NCBI GenBank assembly: GCA_037043015.1
Contig: CM073322.1
Location: 3,297,601-3,361,600 of the forward strand
From: Bryum argenteum
Lineage: Eukaryota; Streptophyta; Bryopsida; Bryales; Bryaceae
Direction of reading: 5' to 3'
DNA length: 64,000 nt
In this document: one piece after another, positions 47,305 to 59,359 of the stretch
Position numbering within the stretch: position 1 is the stretch's first letter
Layout: every line of letters begins with the position of its first letter
Position numbers and translations under genes: made by a program
Notes under the pieces: model-generated
What the model saw: only the letters and a program-made list of their open reading frames with translations
Databases searched by the model: none
What the model was told of the DNA's origin: nothing

Positions 47305-49490
47305 GAATTTGGTAAAATTGACTTTTAACCCATCGTATGAGCACGTTAGATTTGGGTTATAGTAAGGTAGTCAATAACGGCGCAATTTTGGGCACAAGAA
47401 ACCCACACGGATGTTTAACAGTGGAAGTGATTTTTGTGCATGGGGAAAATTAAAAGAAAGTCAAAGCAACTCGAATCATCATTTTGGACTCTTCTATAAT
47501 GAGATATGATTTCTGAAGTTGGAAATATAGGTGTGTCTAAATGGTGCCCTATAGTGACTCACAAATGTTTACATTGAGTACATGGTACTATTGAAAAAAC
47601 TGTCATGTACCTCTAATTCTAGATGACTAAACAGGTCTCCATTATGGGCAGTGCGTCATTATTGCTTGTTCAACTCTAGTGGTGAAATCTAATGTCTAGG
47701 TTAAATTTTGAGAGGCTCTTGTTTCCATTATTCATTTGAAATGATTAATTATGTATAGAGTTGAGGAGAACATCACGTAGTGTAGAGAAAAGGTTTAAGA
47801 ATGAGGTATCTAGTCAATTCCAATTCTCTTCCTTTAGCAAGGTAAGGTACGAAGAAAACGTCTAAAATAAAATTATGAAGTTTCCTTGTCAAGTTGACAA
47901 GAAAATGAAGGTACTGAGAAAACGTCCAAGATAAAGTTGTAAAGTTTCATTGTGAAGTTGACAAGGGAATAAAGTTTTGAAGAGGTCTAAAGCTTGTGGA
48001 GGACTGGTTCAACCAAAGTAATGAGTTATGGAGTATTCTAGAATCAGTTATGAATGTTCAAATTTAGATTAGTAGGAGTTTTGAAAATTGTCTACTTCAA
48101 AATGTAGCTTACTGAATCTTCGGTGAAAAGCTATAGTGTGCTCTTGTAATTCACGTCACCAACTTCTAGGTGTGCTTCTTGGAATTTCGAGGTCAAAAAC
48201 TAGAACGTATATACTTGATCCTATTGTGGCACTTTTTAATGTGTGGATATGGTCAAATGCTAGAATGTACCTTATGTGTGGATGACCCTATCGTGCACTT
48301 CTTGGTGTGCAATTTTAAAGCCCTTTATTATATGTCACTTTCTGAAGCCTAACTTTGGTATATTTCAATTAACTTGGAGAATTGCCTTGCTAGCACATAG
48401 TCCTTAAAATAACAAAAACTCTTGGTGGAATTGGACCACTCATTTGTCACGGCCAATGAGTAAATGGCAATAGTTGTGTAAGGTGATTTTGGGCTTCACA
48501 GTAACATAAACATGTTGTCCCCTTATATGCTTTTCGGTTGAATAAAATACTTTTGATTCTTGTGTGCATTTGAGTTTCATGAGAATAAATATACCTTATG
48601 TATAGATGAAGTGGAGTGACGAGTTATAACCAATGTTATACTATTTTTTTTTTGAATTTTGTATTAATTATTGTAAGTACTTTAAATTACCACTAATCTT
48701 TTAAAACATCATCAACTTTTCCAATTTAATATTGGAAATACCAATTTCAAATTTCCATATCTTCAAATATATTGCATACTTAATATGCACAATTGTAACA
48801 CTCTCACAATTGTTGAAATGGCAATACTCCCAGTGCTAGTTTTAGCATACTAAAATCGCCACTTTAACACTAAAATTTCCACTTTAACACTGAAATTTCA
48901 TTCAAAGTATCGTGAATATTGGTGGTATATTTGGCTATGATTCTAAATTGGCACCTTGGATGCCATTTTGGAGCACATGTTACTACTTTATAATGTCACC
49001 ATCCTTGTTATATCTCTCTTTTTACTAAATTCTAATCCATGTAATAGAAGTATCCATATTATATCTCTCTTTTTTGTGAATAATATGACTATTCACGAAA
49101 GTCACGGAGTTCTTATCCCTATAAAGGTAGCACTATCACTGTCGATAAATATCAACATTTTGACAATTGCTTTGTAATATCACGGTCTTGTAACATTGCC
49201 ATTTTTGCTAACTTTCGCCATTTCAACCCCATAGAGGTCAGTGAAACCCCTCTAGGATTGATTTGACTTTGACAACATTCCCAATTGCATAATTTTGGTC
49301 ATATGAAGTTGAAACTTGATGCTGAACTTAATGTTTTCCATATGTTCTCACCAAGACCATTCATGTTTCATTTTCCTCATTCTTTAGAAGGGATTCATTC
49401 GTTAAAGTTCAGAAATAGATTATACCGGAAATGCCCATTGCCCTTCTTGGTAGACACAGTAGAGACGAGAAGAGAGCTCCAACAGTATAG
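47305..49490. other. Non-coding start of duplication copy 2
   Basis: 47305-48005 matches 6861-7555, and 49186-49490 matches 7598-7895. The middle, 48010-49185, is absent from copy 1; it is AT-rich, contains a small repeat 'cactttaacact' near 48860-48893, and shows no transposon ends. Confidence 0.5.
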
Positions 49491-51986
49491 TATAGTCCCC
49501 TCCAGATCATTTACGAATTCTTGAGTCTCCCTTAAGCCTCACTGAAAACTTGCAGTTTTCCAAGCCACCTCAAAAATTGTGTATGCAACTTGTGAGTCTT
49601 AAAATTAGTGAGTGCCAGCCCCTATCACTTCCTTATCTCCCAAAATGCTCCAAATAAAAAATTGTCACCAACATTCTCTACAACTACCGCTTTTCATAAA
49701 CACCTTTTTTTTACACAACTTGCACACGTGGATTTGGATTTCTTCCATCTCTCCCATGTTTCTCACAAAAATGCGCCCATCTCTTCCACATAACCTCCAC
49801 TACTCACTCTACCTAATTTAGCTCTAAGCAATTTTTTTAGATAAGGGGTGATTATAACAAAGCTCCTATTTAAGACTCTTCACTCTTTTCAACATATTCT
49901 TCTTCCTCTCCTCTTGATGCATCCCATAAGCATGTATGTTGAATTGCATTGTCTTCAAGGCTCACTCTGCTTGCTCTCAATCTGATTCTTCACTCTGTTA
50001 CTACGTATCTCTCAAAAAAAATTTCTCTCTTGCTGCTACAACCTCAACACTACATATCTCTTAAATTTTTTTCTCTCTTGCTGCTACAACAAGCAGATTT
50101 GTGGTTGATTCAAACTTGTGGGCTTCAAAGTTTCATATTGTAAGTTTCTTCCTAACCATGCTTTTATTTAATAAAAAGAAGTTAGTACCTATGTAGTTGA
50201 TTTTTTATTCACACTTAAAGCTTAGAATTAAAGCTTTATTTATAGTTCATAGAAACCTCATGTTCAAAGCTTTAACTCGTTTAATGAAAGTCACATCCAA
50301 AGCTTGAGTTTATTTAGATTGCACTTGATCTAATATGAAATTTTTTTGCTTGATTTCACATTTTAGTCACGTCATCTATTTTCTGTAATATGAACTGTGA
50401 TCTTTTCACTTTCTTACAAACTAAGGGATTTTCTCATGTGATATACACATGGAGTTTGGTTTTTTATATAAATGAGGTATTCACAAAATCTTTGAAAAGA
50501 GGTATTAAATTCAAAAACTGTGATTCTAAACCTCAAGATTCACTAGTATAATATCCTTCACAAGATTTACTAGCAACTTCCCCCATGTAAATTAATATTA
50601 TCATAGAAGGTTATATGAGTTTTTACCTTATAAGTTTCTATAGAAGATTTAACATAAATTTTTCCCATGTAAGCTCACTATGCCTTCAAACTTGAAAGTT
50701 AGTTACTTTGTTTATTAAGATGTGCAATTCCTTATTTGTAGGTGAACCATGCAAAGTAGAAGATTGAAGAATGATGAAAGAAGATTGATTGTAGGCATGC
50801 GCCTAGGAGGAATGAAATCATCGGTAATTGCTTCACTTTTACTTTTGAACATGCCACGGTCTACTGTTTCCACTTTTGACAAAGTGGAAAGTGACTAGTT
50901 GCATGGTCACAAAGAAAGCAAGAGGGAGGCCACCAGCACTAGGTGATCGTGCGATTTGAGAATTATCTCGGGAGTTATTACAAGATCAGCGCCAATCTAT
51001 TACTCAAATTGCACGAAACTTCAATGTGGCACGTAATACAATTTGCAAATATAATCACAACTTGGTATTTGGAAGTCGTATTGCTCCCAAAAAACCATTC
51101 CTTCCTTCTCCTCACATGACAAAAAGGTTTGACTTTGCCAAGGTCCATGCACATTGGACTGTTGAGGATTGGAAAAATATCATATGGATGGATGAGTCTT
51201 CCTTTGAGTTGGGCAAGAATAGCAGGCAAATTCGAGTTTGGCGAAGAATACATGAAAGGTATCACATCGATTGCCTTGCACCATCTTTTAAGTCTCGTAG
51301 AACATCCATAATGGTCTGGGGGGCTTTCACAGGCTTTGACAAAAGCCCATTAATTGTAATCCCTCCAACCAAACAATCAGCAGTTGGATTTGTGGAGCAT
51401 GTTTATGAGGGCACATTAAGTCGCTTCTCTTTTATGCATGATAAGCGTGAGCAACTTACATTGATGGAGGATGGTGCGCCGGTACACCGAAGCAAATATC
51501 CTAGCGATTGGAGAGAAGCCCATGGAATCAAGAAGATGATTTGGCCTCCAAACTCACCTGATCTCAATCCCATTGAGAACCTTTGGAGAATGGTGAAAGA
51601 TTCCTTGGAAAAGTATAGCAAGCCAAAGAACAAGAAACTTAAGGAATGATACAAAACATTCAACATGTATGGGATCAAGTATCTCAAAAACAACTACTAC
51701 AACTCATTTCCACTATGCCCGCTAGAATGCAAGCAGTAATTGAAGCTAAGGGTGGAAGCATCAAATGGTGAATAGTGAATAAAAGATTTATAATTATTCA
51801 TATGTTTTATAGTGATATATGCTGAACATCACACATGTTTTGTTGTACACTTCAATACGAATGCAAAGCACTTTACAATCCCAATTTGGATTATTTTTGA
51901 GCACATAGGACCTTCTCGAACTTCCAGCAGAAAAGTGATAAAGTGGCTGGAGAGAAAAATCCGTAAATCATCTAGAGGGGACTGTA
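49491..51986 (+). mobile_element. Tc1/mariner (DD34E) transposon, about 2.5 kb, with TA target duplication
   Basis: The left end reads TA-tAGTCCCCTCCAGATC and the right end, reversed, TA-CAGTCCCCTCTAGATG; similarity runs about 23 bases to 'ATTTAC'. TA flanks both ends (49491-49492, 51985-51986). Duplication copy 1 has the unoccupied site 'cagTAcagtaggcc' at about 7898. Roughly 1.25 kb before the transposase is non-coding. It contains a direct repeat ('ctctcttgctgctacaac' at about 50024 and 50074) and a likely leader intron 50140-50741 (GTAAGT...TTTGTAG). A few extra bases beside the left flank ('tag') are unexplained. Confidence 0.85.
50749..51771 (+). pseudogene. Tc1-type transposase, broken by about three lesions
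   Basis: The part read from 50749 (MQSRRLKNDERRLIVGMRLGG) is a first helix-turn-helix and ends at a stop at 50896. A second DNA-binding part follows in another frame (ARGRPPALGD, GRPP-type hook), has a stop at 50957-50959, then runs open from 50960 to 51649. Catalytic core: WMDESSF (first D), MEDGAPVHRS (second D) and NSPDLNPIENLW (E), with exactly 34 residues between the second D and the E, so DD34E. Another frameshift near 51645 separates the C-terminal RMQAVIEAKGGSIKW, typical of Tc1 transposases. The core is intact, but the protein as a whole cannot be made from this copy. Confidence 0.85.
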
Positions 51987-52032
51987 CAGTAGGCCACGCC
52001 GGTATAGTTGTTAGGCCCATCCAGTTCCAGCT

Positions 52033-52038
52033 TATAAA
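52033..52038 (+). promoter_or_regulatory. TATA box of the 121-aa gene, copy 2
   Basis: TATAAA lies 148 bases upstream of the ATG at 52181 and 47 bases downstream of the end of the Tc1-type element. Everything further upstream of the promoter has been moved 2.5 kb away by the insertion. Confidence 0.55.
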
Positions 52039-52180
52039 CCTGACTTCAATCAGGCACTCTCTCACTCACTGAGGTGTCGATCGTTCGCCCAACATCCTCA
52101 TTCTTCCCACGTACTGTACTACATGCTCCACCTTGACATCGAGCTATCATCCAGATCGCTAGCTTCACAGATCGACAGCC

Positions 52181-52546
52181 ATGGCAGCCAGAATGCCATC
52201 CTTGCAGGAACTGTTCTATGCGGACAGTACCACGCCGGAGTACCGTCGAACGTTCATTCCTTGCTCTCAACAATATGTTGCATTGCCTGGTGATCAGCCT
52301 GTCGTCGTCACGCCCTACGAGCCTGCCCGGCTGCTTCGAAGCTACAACATAAACAGATATCAGCAACCACGAAACTACAGCGGTGAACAAGGCAGACTCA
52401 ATAGCAGCATCGGTGATCAAGGCAGGCACAATAGCAGCAGTGTTACGTCGACGACGTACTCTTGCACCCATTGCCCCACGTACCGACCTTGTCCCAGCAC
52501 CAGCCACTTTTATCATGCCAAGGCTGAGCAATCTAAATCGGAGTAA
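52181..52546 (+). CDS. HMA-family-like small protein lacking the HMA domain, copy 2 (121 aa)
   Basis: Duplicate of the gene at 8092 with the same length. It differs at about five residues (R to P at position 44, I to S at 67, and S to G, T to S changes in the QGR repeat region) plus a few silent bases. The same N-terminal (SLQELFYA) and C-terminal (YSCTHCPTYR) similarity to the HMA proteins applies. A transposon now lies directly upstream of its promoter, so its expression may differ from copy 1. Function unknown. Confidence 0.7.
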   Translation: MAARMPSLQELFYADSTTPEYRRTFIPCSQQYVALPGDQPVVVTPYEPARLLRSYNINRYQQPRNYSGEQGRLNSSIGDQGRHNSSSVTSTTYSCTHCPTYRPCPSTSHFYHAKAEQSKSE

Positions 52547-52728
52547 CGAACTCCATCGATGGTGTTTGAGGCTTCAGTTTTGACCAACGAGGAAAAGAAG
52601 AATGTAGCTGGCTAGATAGGACTTGAGTTTGGATTGTAAACATTGGATTAACTAGTGTGCACAATGCCAATTACAGTCTCTAGCTTCCCGTTAGAACGTA
52701 CGTAGAGAGTGCTGCTTGAATAACAAAA

Positions 52729-53669
52729 CAACGAGCTCATGAAAGCTGTATATTTTCTGAAATAAAATTCAATGGATGCATCATTTCGATGTTTGTGCAA
52801 GGTTTTTGTGTTGATGAGCTTCACGAGAATGTTCAGTTGAGAAAGCAGACTAAGAAGGTGATGTTGTTTATGTACCTTCAACTGCGAGTTCCATGCTTAC
52901 AAGAATGTCGAAACAAAACGAGATCCAGTTGAATCGTTACGGGGGATCCGTCAGGTACGATGTACCGAAAGCAAGACGACGAGTTCTTACTCTCAGACTT
53001 TGTATTTTTGGATACTGTTTTGCAGAGGAGTTTCGTAGTGCTGAAGAGTCTCGGTAAGCATGGGTCAGGACAACATGCTGGTGCTAACAAATATCGAATG
53101 CGGTCTTCTTGGTCTTCTCTGTTGTGGGATCTTGCCGATGTAGCAGCTTCCGAGAATGGTAGCATCCACGCCAGCGCAATCTTCTCGACCACCTCGTCAC
53201 TGACTGAGTGAGCCCCTGAATGGTTTCTTGATTCACATGAGCCCCTGAATTCATTCTTGTAGCACGTGAGCCCCTGATTTCATTCTTGATTCATCTCTCG
53301 AGCGACCAAAGCTCGACTCCCTCGGCCCGAGAAGCTGCAATTTGTGATCCAGACTTCTATAGATGCGAAGTGGAGAGGATAGAATCTCGAAGTTGGTGCC
53401 AAGCAGCAGGCTGAGTCAGTCGTGGACCTCGCCTGCCTTATAATTACATCAATCCGCATGCACCAGGCCCAATGGTGGATTAATTTCTGGAACCAGGTGA
53501 AACGTGTGCATACCTCTTCGCCATGCATCCAGCAACTTGCATTCACGATACAAGTACACTCCTGTCTCGCACTGAAGCAGTATTCCAGCGATGGACGGAA
53601 CCTTCAACCCTCCCACTGATTGGGATTGCTACTTGTGTGACTTTTCTCGTCCGAAAAACATGTTTTTTG
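52729..53669. other. 941-base block identical to 8639-9579, copy 2
   Basis: Partner of the block in copy 1; the first differences are at 52728 (a for g) and 53670 (a for t). Same contents: three 'tgagcccctga' repeats and no recognisable domain. Confidence 0.65.
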
Positions 53670-54310
53670 ACCCTTGCGCCTTCGTACACTCTCCTATACT
53701 ATTTACAACACCTTTCTTGGTCAGCTCAGAAATCTTTGGGATCCAGCACCTGATATTACTTTGGATGGCAAATATTCGGACAATATATCTGTCGAGTTTC
53801 ATTCATCTATTTCTGAAATTTCAAAAACAAGTGGCGAAGAACAAGGATCCCGAACTCCAATAGTCCGTTGCTGAAGACCATGCCGAAGATGAATAGGTCC
53901 CGCTCGTCTTCCGAAATCTAAGGCGCTTGAAATCAGGAAATCGTTAGCTTGTAAAAACAGCTGGAAACCATCGTGTGTTTTCGCAATCAATCTTCACAGC
54001 TGTAATATTTTACGACCTTGTGTTTCGGTAAACATTGGAGCAATTGATTGAATTAGTCTTTACGTTAATGAAATTGACATCTCGATGTGAGGTTGATTTT
54101 TTTTTGTGTAAGAAAAAGCGATGCGATGCCACTCTGCAGTTGAGAGTGCGCGAATTACAGCAAGGCATACCTCGGGGATAGGTAATGGACGCAGCCGTCA
54201 CGGTCCTGAGACCATGTGCTGGCCGCACTTTCAATCTCCTCCCTCCATGTCCTCGTCCGGCTCTGACGCCACTGTCGTTTGCTGTGGACCGTGCAGACAC
54301 ACTCTTCTGC
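53670..54310. other. Intergenic region upstream of HMA gene copy 2
   Basis: Aligns with 9580-10281 with scattered substitutions and small deletions. No gene recognised. Confidence 0.45.
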
Positions 54311-54317
54311 TATAAAA
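54311..54317 (+). promoter_or_regulatory. TATA box of HMA gene copy 2
   Basis: TATAAAA, 149 bases upstream of the ATG at 54460, conserved with copy 1. Confidence 0.6.
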
Positions 54318-54459
54318 TCATTTCTTTCCTTATCTCAGCCTACAATCAAGAGTTTACCTGCCCTTCGCAACAGCTAGTACGCTTTCAATTACGAGCTTTG
54401 TATCTAAGCTGTGCCTCGCAACAGTTCAAGCCAAGGCCTGATACTTTCTAGCAGAAACG

Positions 54460-55005
54460 ATGGCCATGTCCATGCAGGAGATGTATTTCGGTGCGAGGGA
54501 GCCTGCCTACTTCGTCCATTACGCACAGCAAACGTCACGCCCCCGCTCTCACGCTTACCGGATTCCGGTGAGCACGTTCGACTTGATGGTGCCTATGTGC
54601 TACGCGCGCTGTGAGGACGAGGTCCGCGATGCGCTTCTTGCCATGGGAGGCATTCTTGACGTTCTTTGCGACGCTCGTAACCAACGCGTCACTGTCACGG
54701 GATGCGTGGAACCTGAGCAAGCTCTTAATCAAGTGAGGCGAGTGCAGAACGGCGCCACAAGCTCGCCATACATGCAACAAAGCAACATCATCAGCAGGTC
54801 GTATGCTCAAAGATCGCAGTACAACGGAACGAGCTCGCGTTACATGGAAGAAAGCAACAGCAGCGGGTCGTATGTTCAAATCTTTCAGTGCAACAACAGC
54901 GATGCTTACTCGTGGAGGTTGTGTCCCGCGTACAGAGACACTGCGGAGACGCATTACATGAGTGTCAATCCGACGGTTGCGATTCGCGTGGAGAACGATT
55001 GCTGA
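54460..55005 (+). CDS. HMA-domain protein, copy 2, with altered metal motif (181 aa)
   Basis: Duplicate of the gene at 10430, same length and layout: MAMSMQEMYF start, HMA domain at residues about 40-99, S/N/Q linker with repeats, tail YSWRLCPAYRDTAETHYMS, end ENDC. The key difference is at residue 48: MCCARC in copy 1 is MCYARC here, so the first cysteine of MxCxxC is replaced by tyrosine. C47 and C51 remain, giving a C-x3-C spacing that is not the normal site. Metal binding is therefore probably weakened or lost, while the fold-forming residues (VRDALLAMGG, NQRVTVTG) are kept. About 14 other residues differ, mostly in the linker. It remains fully open, so it may act as a non-metal partner-binding protein. 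Confidence 0.85.
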   Translation: MAMSMQEMYFGAREPAYFVHYAQQTSRPRSHAYRIPVSTFDLMVPMCYARCEDEVRDALLAMGGILDVLCDARNQRVTVTGCVEPEQALNQVRRVQNGATSSPYMQQSNIISRSYAQRSQYNGTSSRYMEESNSSGSYVQIFQCNNSDAYSWRLCPAYRDTAETHYMSVNPTVAIRVENDC

Positions 55006-55063
55006 GCTAGTGTTTCGATCCTGTACAGTTTTGCTTTAGTTAGCTAATTAGCTGCGACATCGG

Positions 55064-55087
55064 CTCCACATTGGAGCGATCGGAATG
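55064..55087 (+). promoter_or_regulatory. Conserved 3' motif after HMA gene copy 2
   Basis: Same motif as at 11029, 59 bases after the stop codon. Confidence 0.5.
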
Positions 55088-55925
55088 CTCGAGGTTGCCG
55101 ATTGATAGCATAGCAGATTTTGACCGGATCTCTGAGAAGCTTATTGAAACCCTGAGGTAGAGAAAGAATCTGAGGACGACTCCTGTGTTGATCTATTGCG
55201 AAAGGTAAATTTTGGAACTCCACGCATCTTACTTAGCGAGAGTGGATTTGTTCGATGAAGAAACCATACACCTGCTGGCCATTTCGCACTTCATCTGTGA
55301 GTGCGGGCGCAATTTTATTAATAAAAATCAGGTGCTATTCTGAGCCGCGAGGCCATTGATTATGAAAGTTGTAATGCGGATGAACACTTCTCTTGCACAA
55401 TCGATCAACACCTCCGCCTCAACGTTTCTATATCATAATTATGTAAGAACCAGTGTCCGCTGCTGCAGCACAGTTGCATTAGATATCATTGTAACCGTGC
55501 AATAAAGATTACACACGAAAGTGTTTTTCATACTTTTTCTTCAAATTTTGACTTCGGTTGATCTATCGTGAGCGAGTTAACGTGTATGTGATATTGATAA
55601 ATGCAAAACTTAAAGAAAATTTCACGTAACCGGTTGCTGTCGTTGTCAATGCTTATGTGACTTCATCCCATTGCGCAACCCGTCCCATCACCATCACAAA
55701 TTACAACTCACAACCTTCTCTCCTATCAACTTGTATCCTACACCCTTGAATCATAAAGATCAAGGGTTGCGATTAAAGAGTGCACAACCAGTTATGAACG
55801 ATAACCGACTCGCCGCTACGCGGCTCAACCGGTTATCTAATCCATTTTCAAGGATCCATTTTTCCATTCGGGATCAAGGTTCTATATTTCTCATTGATTT
55901 TGTTATGATATGATACCCTCCTAAC
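55088..55925. other. 3' flank of HMA copy 2
   Basis: Collinear with 11053-11667. It includes about 220 extra bases (55627-55845) not in copy 1; their ends are not clear inverted repeats, but 'aaccggttgctgtcg' and 'gcggctcaaccggtta' at the edges share 'aaccggtt'. Confidence 0.45.
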
Positions 55926-55995
55926 TTAACCCTAAAACGCCCCTCGGGCTTGGTTTACAATGTATTTTCAGAGGGGCTTGACGTTTAAGGGTTAA
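55926..55995. mobile_element. piggyBac-like MITE, 70 bases, absent from duplication copy 1
   Basis: TTAACCCTAAAACGCCCC at the left and GACGTTTAAGGGTTAA at the right. Copy 1 has a single TTAA at the same place (11668-11671). This gives direct evidence of insertion with a TTAA duplication after the segmental duplication. Confidence 0.85.
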
Positions 55996-56313
55996 TTAAG
56001 TATACAATCTCAATCATGTATCTCTCTACACTATAATAGAATACGCTTTTGAGAATATCCACTCTACAGTCTACACAATCGATTTAGTAAGGCCGTAGTT
56101 GCCCAAAAGTTGAAAATCTTCATAGAAGTACAAAGAAAAGTCTGCATAAAAGGTAAGGAGCTGTTTCACTTCTCCTGCTAGCATTCTTGGCCACCGCTCA
56201 CTCCTGCTTGACGCAAATATGCAACATTTGTATTTTGCCTCCAACGATCTTCCTCTTCGTTAATAATTCCGCCATTCCAATTTTAACGACCAGCGTGCTT
56301 TTTGCTCTTTTAG

Positions 56314-56394
56314 TTGACCCCGTAAACGCCCAGCCCCTCTGAAAATATACTAAAAAGCATGCCCGTGGCACATGCTTGGGCGTTTTAGGATTAA
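56314..56394. mobile_element. piggyBac-like MITE, 81 bases, shared with copy 1
   Basis: Same element as 11980-12059. Here the left edge has changed to TTGACCCCGTAAACGCCC and one inner arm is mutated ('cccgtggca'), showing decay since the duplication. Confidence 0.7.
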
Positions 56395-59359
56395 TTCGTG
56401 TGCACTTCAAACAAAAAAGGTCCTCCTTGCAAATGAAGCCTTTTCTTTCAGAGCGTTGGAGAACGAAGACTTGCTTGAGGAGTATGTGCACTTCATTTCT
56501 CTGTTTTGAGTTCAATTACGCAGATTTATGGACCGTTTGAGGGAAAATTCAGTATAGAGTTGGAGGAGCTTCATTTATCATAGCTACCCGTGCTCTGGTG
56601 CATAGGGGCTCCTGGCGTTTAACAAAACTTTTGGCAAGGGGATTCTAGAAGGAGCACACAATGAATTTAGGGTTTTGCGCCAAGGTTGTAATTGCTCATG
56701 ATCAATCTCTTGGCACTTCAAACAAAAACGGTCGTCCTTGCAAATGGAGCTTTTTCTTTCAAAGCGTTGGAGGACGAAGGCTTACTTGAGGAGTATGTGA
56801 ATTTTATTACTCTGTTTTGAGGTCAATTGCGCAAATTTATTGACCAATTCAGGGTAAATTCGGTAGAGTTGGAGGAGCTTTATTCACCATAGTGCACGTG
56901 CTAAGGGCTCGTGCCGGTTAACAAAAAATTGGCAAGGGGATTCTAGAGGGAACACACAATGATTTAGGGTTTTTTGCTTGAGTTGTAACTGCTCATGATC
57001 AATTGTTTTGTCTCAAGATTTCTTCGTTTATGAGCTCTAACTGAATCCAAAATGTTGCTTGGGAAGTGATCCTTTTACTCTGCATAATGATGTAAACTTC
57101 CTGATTTGGATTTGAGAGAACCAAAGGTTCAAAGGATCCAATTCATCCGAGTACTAGTATAAGACCAAGGCTGAGTTAGTAGAGGTTTTGGAGTTGATTG
57201 GATAATTATTCAAGTATTTTTAGTTGAAGATAATCATATTTAACGCATCATGAGTATGGTTGATTATATCTCAAGGGCCCTTTCTTTGATCTCATTGAAT
57301 TGATTTTGCTCCAATCAATTTATGTCTTTGAACCAACTCTCCTCTTTTTCTGAATATTGAATATTTTCTTGATCTGAATATTGGCAAGCTCCAAATCAAC
57401 ACCAATTTCTAATGTACCGACAAATCAATTGCTATCTCGATTTGAATTTAGGAGTTGGAGCTCATAAGTCACGAGCTTTTGATCTCTCTCTTTATTACAA
57501 TCCACAGCTACTTCCTATTGTATTAAATTGGCGCCTTTTAGGCTTATTTTGTTTCTAACCTGGGCCTTCTAGGTTTATTTGCCCTATTTACTAACTAACA
57601 AGGTCAGTAAACTTAAGTTATGCATCCGCATGAATTTGAGTCAATTAAAATTTGAATGACCTATGCAATATCTATATCAATTTATGTCTTGCTTTTGAGG
57701 TGTAAGTTTACATTATCAATGAGTGGAGCTTTCACAATGATAGATGATACATTGTTGTGCAATCTGTTTAGATTATCCAAAGGTGACTCATTGGCACTTA
57801 TATGCTTGCAATCAATTTACTTCGGCACATATATGCTTAGCAAGCTTAGTCATCAATTTGGTTTATTGTCACTTGTCAATATGATGCAATAATATAAGTT
57901 GAAGTGGTCCTTAATCAATGTAAGATGTATATTCCCGAAAAGTGATAGTAGCCCATTTAACAAATTGTTTGAAGACAGTGTCTTCCATATATTCTGCCTC
58001 TTATTTGTGAATGTGTAATGAGTACATGGGTAACCCAACTCCTAAAGTTATATCGGTACGTGAGATTATGGAGCTTTCACTTCGATCAACTTTGAAGATT
58101 ATACATGTATTTAAAATGGAACAAATGGAATAAAATTACATATGAGTCCAAAATAAGTGCATTTCAAATGAACAAAGTATATCTTATATCGGAGTTTATA
58201 AGGCCTAAATATTGCACGGATTCAAATTTCTTAGAAACCTACGTTTATTGATTGAAACCAAAAAATCATGAATGTATGGAAGTCACAGAGACATACTCAT
58301 TGCTTTTAGAATCTGGGCACTGCAAAGAATTAGGCATTATGCAAAATGAGGAGGCTTTGCATTACAAATTCACATATTTTTTAACTGTGATACTATACAT
58401 TTGGATTTTTTTGATTCTATACATAATTTTATGTTGAGATTCATCTTTTTTTGTGAGTGTCTAGAGGACACGGGTCCTACAAAGTATTTTCTAAGAATAA
58501 AGGTGAATAAAGAAAAATAAGGATATACAAGCTCCATTTTCCAAATTTATCAAACTTATTCATGATGATACTACTTTCAAAACAACATTAGTTAGATTAG
58601 TTAGTAACTTAGTATTAGTTACACAAAGTTCCTAAGCACTCCCAGCATATCCAAGTAAGCCTTGTAGAGAACCACAATCTAGTGAAAATGTGAAGTGGTC
58701 ATGAAGGAAAAACGTCACAACATATAAGTTCACTAATATATTGTTTTGAGCTAATACTACAAATCTTGATGGTAATTCTTTCATATTAGCAAGCTAATTA
58801 GCATCAGTGGATTAAGCTAAGTAATAGATAACATTCCTATTGTACCTTAATGTATTTAAGAGGTAAATTGACTATGAGAATAATATCAAGAATGTATTAT
58901 AACAACATATGTGGTTCTCTACAATGAATCCTAAAATATAGAGTTCCTTAGCCATACACTCCACGTGGCTGGCTTATTTTGATGTAGTCCAAAAAGTTAT
59001 CACTTGTAGTTAGTTACATGTGAAGCTATAAAAGGATTCATGATGTGAAAGGTTGTTGTGAAGCTTAGAGTGTTGAAATACTCTAACGGATGTTTAGCTC
59101 ATTTTCTCTTCATATAATGAATCATGGAGACTATTTCTTTTGTTTTACTTGCCAAGTGAGTCGCATGCTTGGAAGTTGTTGTCCGTTGCATAATAGTCAG
59201 ATTTTTATTTCTCATTTTATTTCTTTCCCTTAATGTGACCACGCAAGTCCGTGTATTGTAGCCTATTCAACGAGGATATTATAAGAAATACCTCTGCTAT
59301 TAAACGTTTTAATGGTCAAAATTTCCATCTATGGAGCTTCCAGATCGTCTAACTGACTA
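56395..59359. repeat. Tandem pair of about 300-base repeats and AT-rich flank, copy 2
   Basis: Units at about 56405-56700 and 56715-57000 match the pair at 12060-12560. 57000-58160 and 58265-58605 are missing from copy 1. 58608-59170 matches 12715-13260. No gene recognised. Confidence 0.55.
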
